Origin: Wyeomyia smithii
Taxonomy: Eukaryota > Arthropoda > Insecta > Diptera > Culicidae
Reading direction: 5' to 3'
DNA: 64,000 nt
NCBI RefSeq assembly: GCF_029784165.1
Contig: NC_073695.1
Span: 95,359,777 to 95,423,776, forward strand
In this document: in pieces, positions 47,404 through 59,192 of the stretch
How the letters are laid out: every line of letters begins with the position of its first letter
Numbering within the stretch: position 1 is the first letter of the stretch
Made by a program: the position numbers and the translations under genes
Notes under the pieces: generated by a model
Told to the model about the DNA's origin: nothing
Seen by the model: the letters and a program-made list of their open reading frames with translations, nothing else
Databases searched by the model: none

Positions 47404-47517
47404 AGCCTGTTTCAGCCGATGCCGCTCAGAATAGTTCTAGACAGCGACAACAGCAGTCATCCCTTAGCAGCAGCAGTAGCAGTGCAGTGGATACAAGCGA
47501 TAGCGGATAACGGCCAC

Positions 47518-47791
47518 TAGGGATGGGCGATACTGACGAAAGTATTGATACTTTGGTATCGCGATACTTCAATGAACTTTGATACCAGGTATCGAAGCAT
47601 CGGCTGAACGAGTATCGATTATCGATGTTCCGATAGTATCGGTATCAGACAAGTAATTTTTTTAAATCATCATTTAGAAAGTATCGATACCAGTGCTCAC
47701 CCCTCGCGGTGAGTATCGATGCCAAAATACTCGATACTGCGACCCCTAGTATCGATACTGTTGGTATCGATGCTAGTATCTCCCATCCCTA
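47518..47791. mobile_element. hAT-type MITE, 274 bp
   Basis: Ends TAGGGATGGGCGATAC / complement TAGGGATGGGAGATAC. Flanking 8-mers ACGGCCAC and GCGGTCAC agree at six of eight positions. The interior is rich in GTATCGATAC-like palindromes, as in other hAT MITEs. It lies at the start of the tandem repeat of copy C. Confidence 0.75.
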
Positions 47792-48073
47792 GCGGTCACA
47801 GCTGTGGCGTAGCAATGGATAGCGCACTAGTTGCAGCGGATCTCAGCATCGATAGCAGCTGGGCCAGCTCTGATGCAGGGACAGCGGATAACATAGCAGC
47901 GTATAGCGGCCACAACTGTGGCATGACTACGGCTAGCGTAGCTGTTGCAGCGGGAGTGTCGGCATCGATAGCAGCTGGGCCAGCTCTGATGCAGAGGCAG
48001 CGTTACCAATGGCAGCGTATAGCGGCCACAACTGTGGCATGGCTACGGATAGGGTAGCAGTTGCAGCGGATAT
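47792..48073 (+). repeat. ~115-bp tandem repeat inside copy C
   Basis: Units begin GCGGCCACAACTGTGGCATG (47906, 48022) or GCGGTCACAGCTGTGGCGTA (47792). They share GATAGCAGCTGGGCCAGCTC and end GCAGCGTATA; the third is partial. Frames through it (Ala/Ser-rich) are not convincing genes. Confidence 0.75.
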
Positions 48074-48526
48074 ATCTGACCATGAAGCATTTATGCAATA
48101 ATTGAATGAAAATTGCAATTGCAGCAATCGGCCTTTTTTAAGGCTACAAAATGTTTTTGGAAGAGCATAATGAATGGTTTTTAATAAACTGCAACTGAGG
48201 TTTGATGCTGCTGCAAATGCACTGCAGTGGGATGTTTATTACGTTTTGTTGATACTGTGCTTATCAAGCGATATATACGAAACAAATCCGATTTCAAACA
48301 GAAAAGTTCGGCACGTTCTGCTCACGATGCTGAGTCTGTTTTAGAAAATTCACAACACTTCATTAACAATGATGTAACGTCTTGAAGAAGACGGTTAAAG
48401 TTCGACATAATAGCAGAATTTCGACCTTCATACTCATGTCTACCATCGGCCATTATCTTTCTTGTAAAAGTATTCTACTTCAACCTGCGGTCGTGGCTTT
48501 GCACACAACCCTCCTGTGATTTTTTC

Positions 48527-51449
48527 TCCAGAGTCACGGGTGTCATATAAGTTTTTAAAATATATTATGCTACTGTTTTTATAATATCGTATTCTGTAAA
48601 TTCGCAACTGATAACTGGTCAACAGAAATCAACCTGTTACGACGATGGTGCAATGGTCAAACTGCTAATCACCGTCGGCTATATCATCGTAGTTTTTCTC
48701 TGGTTGCTTGCGTACAGAAATCTGTGTTCCGCTGCTAGACGACTAGTAACCAAAACTCTGCGCAACATGGCTTGGCGATATTGTTGCCTGTATCAGCATG
48801 TTTTCCTTCAGGACATCAGTGTTACTTAGATTCAACCAGCAACTAATAAATTGATCGAAACATGGTATTACCTACGTTTTTCTGTCTTTGCTGTCAGTAC
48901 TGAACTGGATTTAGAATTGGTTACAAAAATGATAAGTTTCGGTCGATACATTGCTCTATGAATTCTCGATTTCGAAGATTAGCTCGAATAACAGTGAAAC
49001 TTGAACTAAGAGTTTCATCCCCTTGTTGAGGACGTGTTTTGGGTTTGCATCTCGTCTATCACGGCATGAAGTTTCACTTGAAGTGATCATAAACTATGTT
49101 ACTCGTACACCCGGCTTGAAAACGCGTGAGTCTCCTGGACAGTGCTGATGGAAGTAATTTTCCCCAGCAAAATTCTTCGAAAATTACAGCCAATCATTTT
49201 CAATTTTTACTTCCAATGCTCGCAGCACTCTTTCAGATACACTAGATTTTCGTCTTAGTAACATGCTGTTATACTTAGATGAAATAGATCGCGCGCATCG
49301 TTCACGGTTACGGAATAAAATTTGACGATAAATCTAACCAAATGATCTTCATTTCAAAGCGAAAAAGAAAAACAAACAGTCCACTCAACCAAAATGAACC
49401 TCACCGAAACACTTTTTCACTGACACTGACCGATGCCTTGACAATCTTCGTTAACTGATAAACTGATTTTGTTGTCTTGCTTACATCGCATGAAATATAA
49501 TGAGGTGTTTTGACAGTTCACTTCCATGCAAAAAGCGGGAAGGGAGAAGGATTGTAAAAAAATAACGTTTATGGATGCTTTTTTTCACTTCCACTCAAGA
49601 GTGTCAACAAATATCAACCCTGCCTGGATATATTCCAGGATAGGTAAGTTCTTCTGCATGCTCATCAATTATTATCGACATAGGGATTTACTTCTATGCG
49701 AGAGCAATTAAGAGGATTAAGGTGACAACACACGGGCGGTGCAGTGGTGTTTGAGCAAAGCTTTTGCTACCGATTGTTCAACGAATCCAGACAAGTAAGA
49801 TGATTTATGGATCATGTGCTTTCGGTCATCATTGCGATAGAATAACAGACTGCGAATTATGATCATGTAGAAAAAAAGTAAAAATATTATAGTTCTGTTG
49901 TTTATCTGTAACGGCCAATCTGCATGAAACGCATTATAAAATCTAGCGGGGGTAAACCAAACGGTTACTTGCTAATAAAACTGCTTTACAAAATGTTGGT
50001 AGTGGTTTTAAACTATCAGTCTATTACATACACCGAACTCATTTCTTTTAAAACGTTTCAAAAAATCCAGCAGAAAAATAAAACAGTATTGGTTGCGAAA
50101 AACCCTCAAAAAATCATTAATTTGTTTTGCTGTAAGATTTTTTGATGATTTATTTTAAAGTTGATTATTATCCACATTGTTTTTCTTATAAGCCTTCCAA
50201 CAAATCCAACTCGGAGCCTTTGGCTAAATAAAGTCGTCTTCTGGACAATAAATCATCCAACGATTTATCTACGCTCTTTTTAGCCAACTTCCCTTCAAAA
50301 TACGAACGATGATCGATAATAACAGTGGCATAAATGCAATCCACAATGATGCAATAGCGCCTTATCAAACAGCAGCCACACAACGTTCCAAAAATATCAG
50401 CTCTTCACCTTAATATAACACCTTCGAGCACTTTGGATCATGTACCGCAGTCTTCGCAATCTTTGGATGACACTGAATTCGCTTCATATTTGAAGAGCTT
50501 AAAGTACCGGGACAAATTATCGATAGAGTACTTCAAGTGATAACAGCAAAGAGAAGCAATGTGCTCTATAAAGAAGTTAAAACTGAAGTACTACCCAAAA
50601 ATAAGCGAATCAAGCAAGAATGTCCATTGTTACTCGATATTTTTTTCGACTGTTATCCAGAAAATTGAGAAGGATGGGAAAATAATACCCTGAGATTCGC
50701 CTGTTGGAATTTGAAATCAAGAAACTACCAGTTATTTTGGCATTTACAGATGATATATTATATATAGCAAATATAGCAAACGTAATACGATACGATAATA
50801 AAACTACTAAAATTAGAAATAGGCAAGAGTAGAATTGGAAATTAGCAATAGTAAAAGCCAACTAATAATTAAAGGGCCAATAATCATTAGATATATCCCG
50901 GAGAAAATAAAATAAACAATAAAGAATTTGAGGTATATAGGTAGTGGAAAACAAATTTGGGAGCATTTCTGACCGAGACGCCAGATAGCCCACAGTAAAA
51001 TTTATCAAACGAAACAAACAAACAATGGCTAACTAAAATCTACCATGATAAACATTGCAATTTGATCTATTTTTGCTCACCTTGTCTGGTCAGAATCAAT
51101 TCATTAGCAGCCATACAAATTACAACAATACAACCAAAAATTAATAAATTTCTCAAGTCAAGGCTGCTGGTATTTTTCAACACACAGTGATTATGAAAAA
51201 CCGTAGCTCTATAACAAACTTTATTCTTCACTACAAGTCGATCTCAAGGCTAGTTAATGCTTAATGCTACCTACATTGAATGGTAGGATCAGAGTATGCA
51301 AAAAACTATGTTTCTATCATCGATGAATGCTACCGTCAAAAACACTTGGATATTGACTGCGAAGATAATTGAGAATGATGGAATATGTTACAATGATATC
51401 AAAGCACAAAATTGTCGCCAGAATCGTATTCCCGTTGGGCACACCAGTG
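48527..51449. other. ~2.9 kb without recognised features
   Basis: AT-rich. A 65-codon minus frame at 50186-50383 and a nearby K-R-I-K-Q-E-C-P-L-L-L-D-like plus frame near 50600 could be transposon scraps, but I cannot assign them. Confidence 0.3.
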
Positions 51450-52728
51450 CACAGTGGTCCAGAGAGACAATTTGCTTTTCGATGCAATTTTGACGTTTAA
51501 GAGATATAGTTGCTTCGGAGAAGTTGTTTATTATAGTTGGGACCTTATTTTGGTATCAACGTAAAATAGGGTGGTCCTAAAGTCAGCGAATCAGAAACAC
51601 TAACTTTTTTATTTAAAAACACAGTTATACGCGTCCTTCGACGAAGTTGTAGCAGAAAAAATTCTAAGCAACTTTGCTTCAAAAAGTTTTTTTTGTATCT
51701 CTAAATTTGAGCGATTTAGAGACACTTTTTTAGGGTGGTGCCAAAAAAATAGTTTATCGCTCTATTTTTTTCAGTTCGAATTTTTCAGCAATGCTGTCTT
51801 CGAGAAAGTTTTAGACCTTCAAAAGACGCAACTTTTACCGTAAAAAGGTCGTGAATATCTTTTGTTGGTAAAAAGTTACAAGCATTTCTATTTTCAAAAT
51901 ACGCCATTTTCAAAAATCGATGACTCCTGTGGTCGCACTCGTAAAAAATATTCTACGATACCATTTTAAAGAGCAACCATCGATTTTTACAATATGCAAA
52001 AACTGGATACATGTTATTTTTTTTTTTGGAATGAACTGAATTTTGAACTCTTCTATTTTCCAGTTAAAATGAATAACAATTTAGGTGGACATGAGCTTTT
52101 CGATGCCACTTTGAGGTTTTGGAGACATAGTTGCTTCTGAGAAGTTGTTTGTTTTAGTTGAGACCTTATTTTGGTATCAACGTAAAATAGGGTGCTCCCA
52201 AAAAAGTAACTTTTATATTTGAAGAGATAATTATACGCGTCCTTTGACAAAGTTGTAGCAGAAGAAATTCTAAGCGACTTTGCTGGATTTTTTTTTTCTA
52301 TCTCTAAATTTGAGCGATTTAGAGACATTTTACCAATTTTTTTTGGGTGGTGCCCAACTTTCTTGAAGACAGCATTGCTGAAAAATTCGAACCGAAAAAA
52401 ATAGAGCGAAAAAACTATTTTTTTGGCACCACCCTAAAAAAGTGTCTCTAAATCGCTCAAATTTAGAGATACAAAAAAACTTTTTGAAGCAAAGTTGCTT
52501 AGAATTTCTTCTGCTACAACTTTGTCGAAGGATGCGTATAATTGTGTTTTTAAATAAAAAAGTTAGTGTTTCTAATTCGCTGATTTTAGGACCACCCCAT
52601 TTTACGTTGATACCAAAATAAGGTCCCAACTATAATAAAGAACTCCTCCGAAGCAACTATATCTCTTAAACCTCAAAATTGCATCGAAAAGCTCATGTCC
52701 GCCTAAATTATTTTTCTGGACCACTGTG
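51450..52728. mobile_element. Fold-back element with CACAGTGGTCCAG ends, 1279 bp
   Basis: The left arm (51450-51810) and right arm (52365-52728) are inverted copies over about 350 bp. Shared motifs are TTGCATCGAAAAGC, CCAAAATAAGGTC, CTACAACTTTGTCGAAG and GAGACACTTTTTTAGGGTGG. A third copy at 52080-52335 lies in the same orientation as the left arm. No transposase. The end sequence is shared with the hairpin at 30622. No clean target duplication. Confidence 0.75.
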
Positions 52729-54689
52729 TCATCAGTGGTCTCAAAAAAAAATGAAAGAAATGACACAAAGCAGACATCCTTCTATCTATTTATAGGTAAG
52801 TTTCAACGCGTTGAATTGCGTTGACAAGAAAAACGAAGTTCTTTTTTGACTATTACTTAGACCGGTCTTCCCTTGCCTTCTCACGAATTATTGGTAATAT
52901 TGTTTATGAAGATTTTTGTATAGTCCAGTTAGAACTGTACACTGCGCTTCAGCAGCGCTTCTTGTTTCGACACTATTTTGAACAGAACTACATCAAGAGT
53001 AGAGAGAGATTACATATACATACACTCATTTCTCTTTGAGGGTATTCGTTGTTGAGCATAAGGAAAAGTTAAAACTTCACGAAATTCCAAATCATTAGAT
53101 ATGAAAAATGCTGTTTGTTGAAAAATGCCCTTGCGTGTACTGTTCGCACGAGATACCCAGGAAGAAATACAGGGTGAAAATACTTAAAACATAACCTTTT
53201 TTTAGAAGTTAAGCTGTAAATTTTAAATAAGAACTTCAAAGAAGCACAGATCAAATATGACATACTCCGGTAAAATCCGCAGAAATGAAAATTTGCCTTC
53301 CGAGAAAATCTAAAACTCACAAAATATACTCTGGAAGGTCGAAAAATAATAAATTTTCGTGATTTTTTTCGAATGTTTAGAAAATTGTGAATTGTTCGGG
53401 TTTTTTCGATATTCATTTAAATAGATTTGAAAATGTATTTTGCACATGCAAATTTGTTGATGCAAATATAGTGAGTATTATGCTGTTGTCAGCTGGGAAC
53501 TTGGATGATCTCTCTAAACTCTCTCTCTCTCTCTCTAAAGTTTTTCTCAGCATGTACTGAACCGATTTGGCTGGAATTTTGTTTGAGCATGTAAAAATGG
53601 ATTATCTATCTTGTTACATGGTAGTTTCTGAAAATTCGGTAGAAATTGAGAAAAACTTACTACCAGTTGAAAACAACATGGTTTCGAGAAAACCATTGCC
53701 AACAGCGTAATACTTACTATGCATCCACAACATCAAAAATGCGTCTTCAAATATACCTTAATCAATAGCCAAAATACCCGAACACTTTACTTTTCTCTAA
53801 ACCAGCGTTGCAAACCGAGTGAGAAGCAAAACCTTTCTTCTCTTTTCTGCTTAAGAACAATACATATGCTACGCTTCTCAACACACACGCTTTCGAGATA
53901 CTCTTTTTTCTTCATGTATTTTATTGAGTAGCAGCAAGCGCGCACCGACACGCAAAAACTCTTTTGTATTGCTACTCGACTAAAATTGCTCGACTGCAAA
54001 GAGCTCTTGAAAAAACGTGCTCGAAAACGAACATGCTTTCTTCATCTACCCGGTTTTGCTTCATGCACCGACAGCCGAACGTTGGGGAAAAATCTGTAAA
54101 GTATCGGATACTGGAACGTGTAGGGTATCGGACTGCTTTGGTAAGTTTTTTATAGCACTCTAATGAAAACCAGCCGAAGCAAACCACTATCGAAGTAGTC
54201 CGTTACCCTATTTGAAATATTTTTTTTTGTCTCTCCGCAACTATCGTAATGCATCTTGAAACAATTGTACTCGGCTGGTTGTGCTCGCGAAAAGGGGACT
54301 ACACACAAATAAAAAAGAAGGCGCGCGAAGACAGCGAGAAAGAACGAGAAATAGCTTGAATGGAACATTCTCCAGTGTATGATATCGGTAGCTACGAGAC
54401 CCTCACTTGAGGTGTAGCATGCTGTTTATGAGTGAGACTAACAACACTGTTCAGAACATCCAGAAAACAAATCAAGAAAATTCATTATTCTGCAACCTTC
54501 CAGAGTAGGGTCCCCCCTAATGCACAAAACAAAATGCTTATCATTAGCCGTACGATTCAAATGGCAAACCCTTCGAAGCATTTGCAAAATCGTAGAAATG
54601 TGTTACAAGTTTTTTGCTGCTGCTTGTTTTAGCAGAGTCAGCAGCACGGCTAGCCACTAATTGCCTAAGTTAGAAAATAGGCACAAAAT
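52729..54689. other. AT-rich sequence, short (CT)n run
   Basis: A CTCTCTCTCT run lies near 53518-53537. GGTAAGTTTTT near 54138 is a donor-like site after an open stretch, but no exon could be defended. Nothing else recognised. Confidence 0.3.
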
Positions 54690-55300
54690 AACCACACGCA
54701 CTCCACACCCCCGGACAACTCACATGGGCAAGTATTTGACAGGCAATGAATGACTTACGGTTCGTTTCCGTCGATCTTGTCCGCCGCTGCATTACCCGGA
54801 CTTCATACCGAGTTCTTGTCCACCAGGTAGGGCTTGCTGGCTGAATAGGCCCCGCCGATTTGACTCCCCTACCGGAATTCTGTCACACGTGCACGCTTAC
54901 GTAACTGCTTGTCCGGATCACAGCAGTCTTTCTGTTCCGAGACGTATTCGCACCGATCGGAACTTGCAACTCCTATCGGTGGAAGCACTGGTTCACTCTT
55001 TTACGAGACGATTCGCGATTTAAATGTAACTCACTTGTCGCACTCTGGACGCTTTGAAAACTTGCGCCTGTTCCGGAACGTGAGGGCAAACGGACCGCGA
55101 TTCTTACGCTAACGGACGCAACAACGATCGGCAAGTGCACTTGTTCCCCCTTGGGCGAGAAGATCCGCAATTCCCGAACTTGACTCGCGCGATGGAAGCA
55201 ATTCCACGCAACTGCCTGTCAATGGCAGTCTTTTCTACACACGCGCGACTCACCAGCACTTTTTCTGTGCTTCCGCACGCCACGAAGACCAAACCACAAA
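54690..55300 (-). promoter_or_regulatory. CpG-rich stretch, candidate promoter and 5' exon
   Basis: Clearly richer in G, C and CpG than its surroundings and free of recognised repeats. On the minus strand it contains good donor sites: GACAAGTGAGTT near 55031 and ACGAACCGTAAGTC near 54765. The frames are not protein-like. It resembles the CpG-rich first exons of insect genes. No downstream exon was identified, so this is inference. Confidence 0.3.
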
Positions 55301-56224
55301 TCTATAAAACTGTTTCCACAATTATTCTAACAATCAATTTTACAATGTTTTGTGTTCATTGAAAACACAGTCCTCTGATTTTAAGCCATTTTTTCGATTG
55401 AAAGATCTGAGTTTCTCTTACCAGTTCTAAACTATTCTCATACGGCAGTTCTACGGAAGAAATAAGCGCCAGGTCCAAGAAAATTGAAAACTTCTTGAGC
55501 TTCTAACGTTTCGCCGCAAAAACAAAAAAAATAAACACAACTTGAGGCTAAAATTTTTTCGATTCATGGTATACTACTAGCCCATTTTCCAATTTTTCCA
55601 GGTCGGATACAAAGGGTTGTTAAACCATTTTGTATTGTAGGGTAAGGAACCAATTTTGAGCAGCGTATGCAGTCTTATGTGTATTGAGATGGAATTCCTG
55701 AAATGTGCAAAGTCATTGAAATGTTGAAAATGTTATTGAAATTGTTAGTATTGGTCAAAATTCAGATGTTTGAGGCCCGTTTTTTCCTTGATTGATGAAA
55801 ATAGTAGACTCTTAATTAATTCATTCCTTACCCTATAAGTCAGACATTTTTAGAGCCCAAACAAGCTAATTTTCTAAAAAGAACTTATTAGTCCTACGAT
55901 TCCCAACACCGATTTATTACAACAAATTGAATCTATTTATTTACTCGAATACTTAACTATAAATGAGGTGTTGGGTACTTCATTACAATAATGTTTGCTG
56001 TAATATATGTGAGTAATGTTCTGAAAATGTTTCCAGCACAAACAATATTTAAAAATGTTGTGGTTTGCATTTTCCACTGAAGTTCTCAGTTCAAAAGAAG
56101 TTTGCCACAGTTCTTTTTAGGTGTTTTTAGGCAATACGATTTACGCAGTACTATCTGCACTTGGAAAAGAAAGGTTGTAAAAGTCATACCAGTGCAATCA
56201 ATTTTTTCAATAATTTGCAAGAAC
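55301..56224. other. AT-rich spacer
   Basis: Nothing recognised between the CpG-rich stretch and the 3' end of the 56244 gene. Confidence 0.35.
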
Positions 56225-56230
56225 TTTATT
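56225..56230 (-). terminator. Poly(A) signal of the 56244-56726 gene
   Basis: AATAAA on the minus strand about 14 bp after the stop codon. Confidence 0.5.
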
Positions 56231-56243
56231 TTGTCAACCTCGC

Positions 56244-56726
56244 TCATTTCGGAAACAAGAACTCCATTTTGTCGTCTTCCACAAGCATCGACATATCCAT
56301 TTCTTCCTCCATTTCGACCTCTTTCCCCATAACCCATTCCTCCAGTGGGAAAATTTCATCTCCACTTCCACTCGCTTCATACGGATAACACTCGTCCGGG
56401 TTTCTCATAAAGTCGTAGACACACTTCTGATGGGGGAAGCTGAATACCGTTGAAAGTGCACACGGTCGTATCATTTCGGTCCACACAAATTCGTCTACCG
56501 GGACGCACTGACAGAAGAGTTCTGGCTGCTCGTGGCAAAACAAGGTGTTTATTTTTTCTATGTTATCACATGAGGAAGCAATACATCCTGCAGGGTTCGG
56601 TCTTCCGTCTCCAAATGCGGACGCGTATAGCGATACCACTAGAAAAAATACTACAGGATATACAGGTTAAAGTTTTGTTTTTTTTTATCTGGGTTCAGTT
56701 GAAATTCACTTACAAATTCTTGTCAT
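56244..56726 (-). CDS. Small secreted Cys-rich protein, two exons (paralogue of 46002-46520)
   Basis: Minus strand. Exon 1 is 56726-56714 (13 coding bases), intron 56713-56651 (GTAAGT..TGTAG, 63 bp), exon 2 56650-56244, giving 139 residues. The intron falls after codon 4 plus one base, exactly as in the paralogue. Signal peptide M-T-R-I-L-F-F-L-V-V-S-L-Y-A-S-A. Eight cysteines are spaced C-x4-C-x10-C-x7-C-x-C-x14-C-x12-C-x10-C, with F-C-H-E-Q-P, C-Q-C and F-S-F-P-H-Q-K-C. Then come S-G-S-G-D, a Glu/Met-rich acidic segment and the end M-E-F-L-F-P-K. It lacks the extra Cys pair in the tail of the paralogue. The fold may be a divergent peritrophin-A-like domain; function unknown. The two genes converge with about 9.7 kb of mostly repeat DNA between them. 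Confidence 0.82.
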
Positions 56727-56792
56727 TTTTGAATTTGGTACGGACTGCTGGTTGTAGTTGTTGCTGCTAGTGAGGATAAGCAGCCAATTGAT

Positions 56793-56828
56793 ACTGAGCT
56801 TAGGGTTATTTTTTTAAGCCACAATTAT
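56793..56828 (-). promoter_or_regulatory. Candidate core promoter of the 56244-56726 gene
   Basis: On the minus strand, TTAAAAAAAT (56828-56819) is followed about 25-30 bases later by TCAGT (56797-56793). That would give a 5'UTR of about 70 nt before the ATG. Confidence 0.35.
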
Positions 56829-58274
56829 AATTTCGATTCCAATCTTATCAATGTCTGGAGTTGATAGCAATTTTTAATCTGGCTTCCAAGTCATATGAGA
56901 GAATGCATGTGAGGTTTAGTTGCACTGATAGAGACTACCACAGGTTTTGGTTGTCAGATAGTATCTCACAAATGGAAGTGTAGGAGGAAATACTCGAATA
57001 ACATGACCAACTAAGGGCCAGTCCATAAAACAACCATCACAGCTTCAGAGGTTTGGATTTTCTTCTACAATCGGTGGAGTTTTCATGTTAAAACTAGCTT
57101 GAATTATTTTTATCTGCAATCGTTACTATTTTGAGGACATGTTACATCCACCAATAGAACAAGTTAATGTTTTGTTTTACTTTTAATAATATTACACAGA
57201 AAAAAGATTTATAACAGCGACTGTTTAGTATTGCAGAGTAAAGAAAATAAAATTATAATAAAGCTTAAGATGCTTTCAAAAAATCGTCCATCATTGTATC
57301 GAAATGCAATAAATAAACGAATCCGAAAAAGAAATCTACGGAGCACGGTAGTTATTTCAGAAAGTATACTATATCTAAACTTGATTCGGAAGTTGACAGG
57401 ACACGTTTTATAGTGTAATAAACTAACCTGCTAAGCGAAATTAGATGCACTTTTCCAGATAACGTTGTTTAGATAAGAAAAATAAAACCCTTGAATCTAC
57501 CTAACAGGTGAAATATCACATCATTGGAAAATTAATATTTCCCTCAGGTATCACTTGTTTAATGTCCAATCAAGTTTAGTTAAAGGGTATTCGAGAGTAA
57601 TTAAAAGTACATTTTACGAGTGAAACTGTAACGGTTTTCCGGCAAGGAAAGCAAAACTGAACAACAGTTGCCATTAGGGGGCGACGCTTCGAAGCTTTTG
57701 CTCGGTGAAAACAAAGACTAAAGAAATGTTTGACTGGAATCGATTGCAGCTCTATTGCACAACATACTCTGTTTGATACAATTCGGTCATGTCTCAGGGG
57801 CTCACTGAACTAGGAGAAGTGGAAACTTTTATGGGGATTGAATGCATGGCTGGAATTGTAAACTGCGTTGAAGCGATTCCATATAATATTCACGAGTCAA
57901 ATTATAATCAGTCTGTTTTTGAATTTTCATTAGGACACTATAAACACTATAGCCCAAATTCGTTTGTTAAAGGTTTCAATGTGATGAATAAACAGTGACT
58001 TTTTAAAATTCCAGCAACCTTCAAAGGCAGTTTCCATAGCAAGAATGTGTACACAGTAAAAACTCTGTATAGTACACGTCACGTACATTATTTTCTTATT
58101 CAAATTTCAATTACTGCTGAAGCAAATTACGATTTTGTTTGAAAATGTCGTGCTATATCATTTAAATATGCGTGGAATATTATGGATCTTTTTATCATAA
58201 TAGGCAATAGAGGCAATTCTTTATATGCGATTCGACATAAATTTTGGCTCTTAGTTCTAACTGTCTAGCAATCA
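56829..58274. other. AT-rich spacer
   Basis: A 69-codon plus frame at 57789-57998 is not recognised. No repeats found. Confidence 0.3.
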
Positions 58275-58605
58275 TTGATGAGTGCTGAAGGAACAACCGT
58301 AGTGGAAGTAGCACTCGGAATTCGTGAAACGGAAAAACGCAATATCTATTTTTCCTCAACAACAATATCGCACGCCAGCCTGTGAGGCTGACAGCGGTCC
58401 CGATCTAATAGATTAGTTGAGAGAATTTGTTATCGATATTGTTTTTAGCCAATTTTGCATGTGTAGGATAAGTACAACGATACACCGTGCCCCAGTACTG
58501 AGTCGAGAAAACTTCCACCTCAAAAAGATCCTCGACCTGATTAGCAATCGAACCCGATATCACAACCGTATGTGGGAGAGCTAGCCGATTAACATCGCAA
58601 ATTTC
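58275..58605 (-). mobile_element. tRNA-derived SINE, same family as 19161-19505
   Basis: The minus strand carries a B box GGGTTCGATTGC near 58545-58557 after GTTGTGATATC. It then has the body CTCAGTACTGGGGCACGGTG and TATCGATAACAAATTCTCTC seen in the + strand copy. The A box has decayed. Confidence 0.6.
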
Positions 58606-58708
58606 AAATAAATAGTGAAAACTTTCATTCGGAATTTGGTACGCTGCCGCCGCCGATGATATGGTCGGCGCACAGGTCTAGTATCAAGAAATTAATTCAT
58701 GTCTCATG

Positions 58709-58819
58709 CGGCCGAATTCCGAGCACACATTTCTTCGAAGAGAAGAAAATTTCTTCATATACTTTCAATGAAGTAATTTTCTTTTTTTTTCAAAGTAACG
58801 TGTTATCCGAATTCGGCCG
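58709..58819. mobile_element. Short hairpin MITE, 111 bp
   Basis: CGGCCGAATTCCGAGCACAC at the left pairs with the right end (complement CGGCCGAATTCGGATAACAC). ATG lies outside both ends (58706-58708, 58820-58822), a possible 3-bp duplication. An AGAAGAAAATTTCTTC palindrome lies inside. Confidence 0.5.
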
Positions 58820-58872
58820 ATGGTGACCGTTTAGCCAGAGACTGCTCACTCGTTGTTCTGTCTAAGCACGAA

Positions 58873-59192
58873 TGTTCCGTTCGTTTGATGAATATCGTGA
58901 TTAATCTAATGACTACGCGATGTTTATTTTTCTAAGAACTGCGTTGACACCAGTGCGTTCGTTTTCTCGAAGGTATTCGGGATTACCAAAAGAAATTGAT
59001 ATAGATACTTAGATGTCTCGGGTGGTAGATGTTTTTTGCGTGCAGAGGATCGCGGTGTTTGAATTGTTCGTTCGTTTTGGTAATGAGCTAGCTTCGCGTG
59101 CGCGCGTTGCTTTTGTATGGGCGTGTTGCGAATCGGAGTAGGTTTCGTTCGGTGGATAAATATCGTTATTAATCTAACGACTACGCAATGTA
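58873..59192 (+). repeat. Imperfect direct duplication, ~268-bp period
   Basis: 58873-58923 and 59142-59192 share CGTTCG..GAT(G/A)AATATCGT and ATTAATCTAA(T/C)GACTACGC. The intervening sequence appears once. Confidence 0.55.

Larger units (their letters stand above)
47051..48526 (+). mobile_element. Promoter-bearing repeat family, copy C
   Basis: Same 5' end (TTGAAGTAGAATACTTCTC), the same first ~400 bp with an ATTGG box, TATATAAG at 47396-47403 and TTTCAGCCG. It also has the same tail (TATTCTACTTCAACC, GTCGTGGCTTTGCACAC, CCTCCTGTGA). The middle differs completely from copy B: here it is a ~115-bp tandem repeat and a hAT MITE. The 3' part (48100-48470) is unique. Confidence 0.6.

Noticed and set aside
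47719..48057. 112-codon Ala/Ser-rich frame
   Set aside because: It crosses the border of a MITE into a tandem repeat; no gene signals.
52053..52629. Two minus-strand frames of ~90-100 codons
   Set aside because: They lie in arms of the fold-back element and follow its repeat structure.
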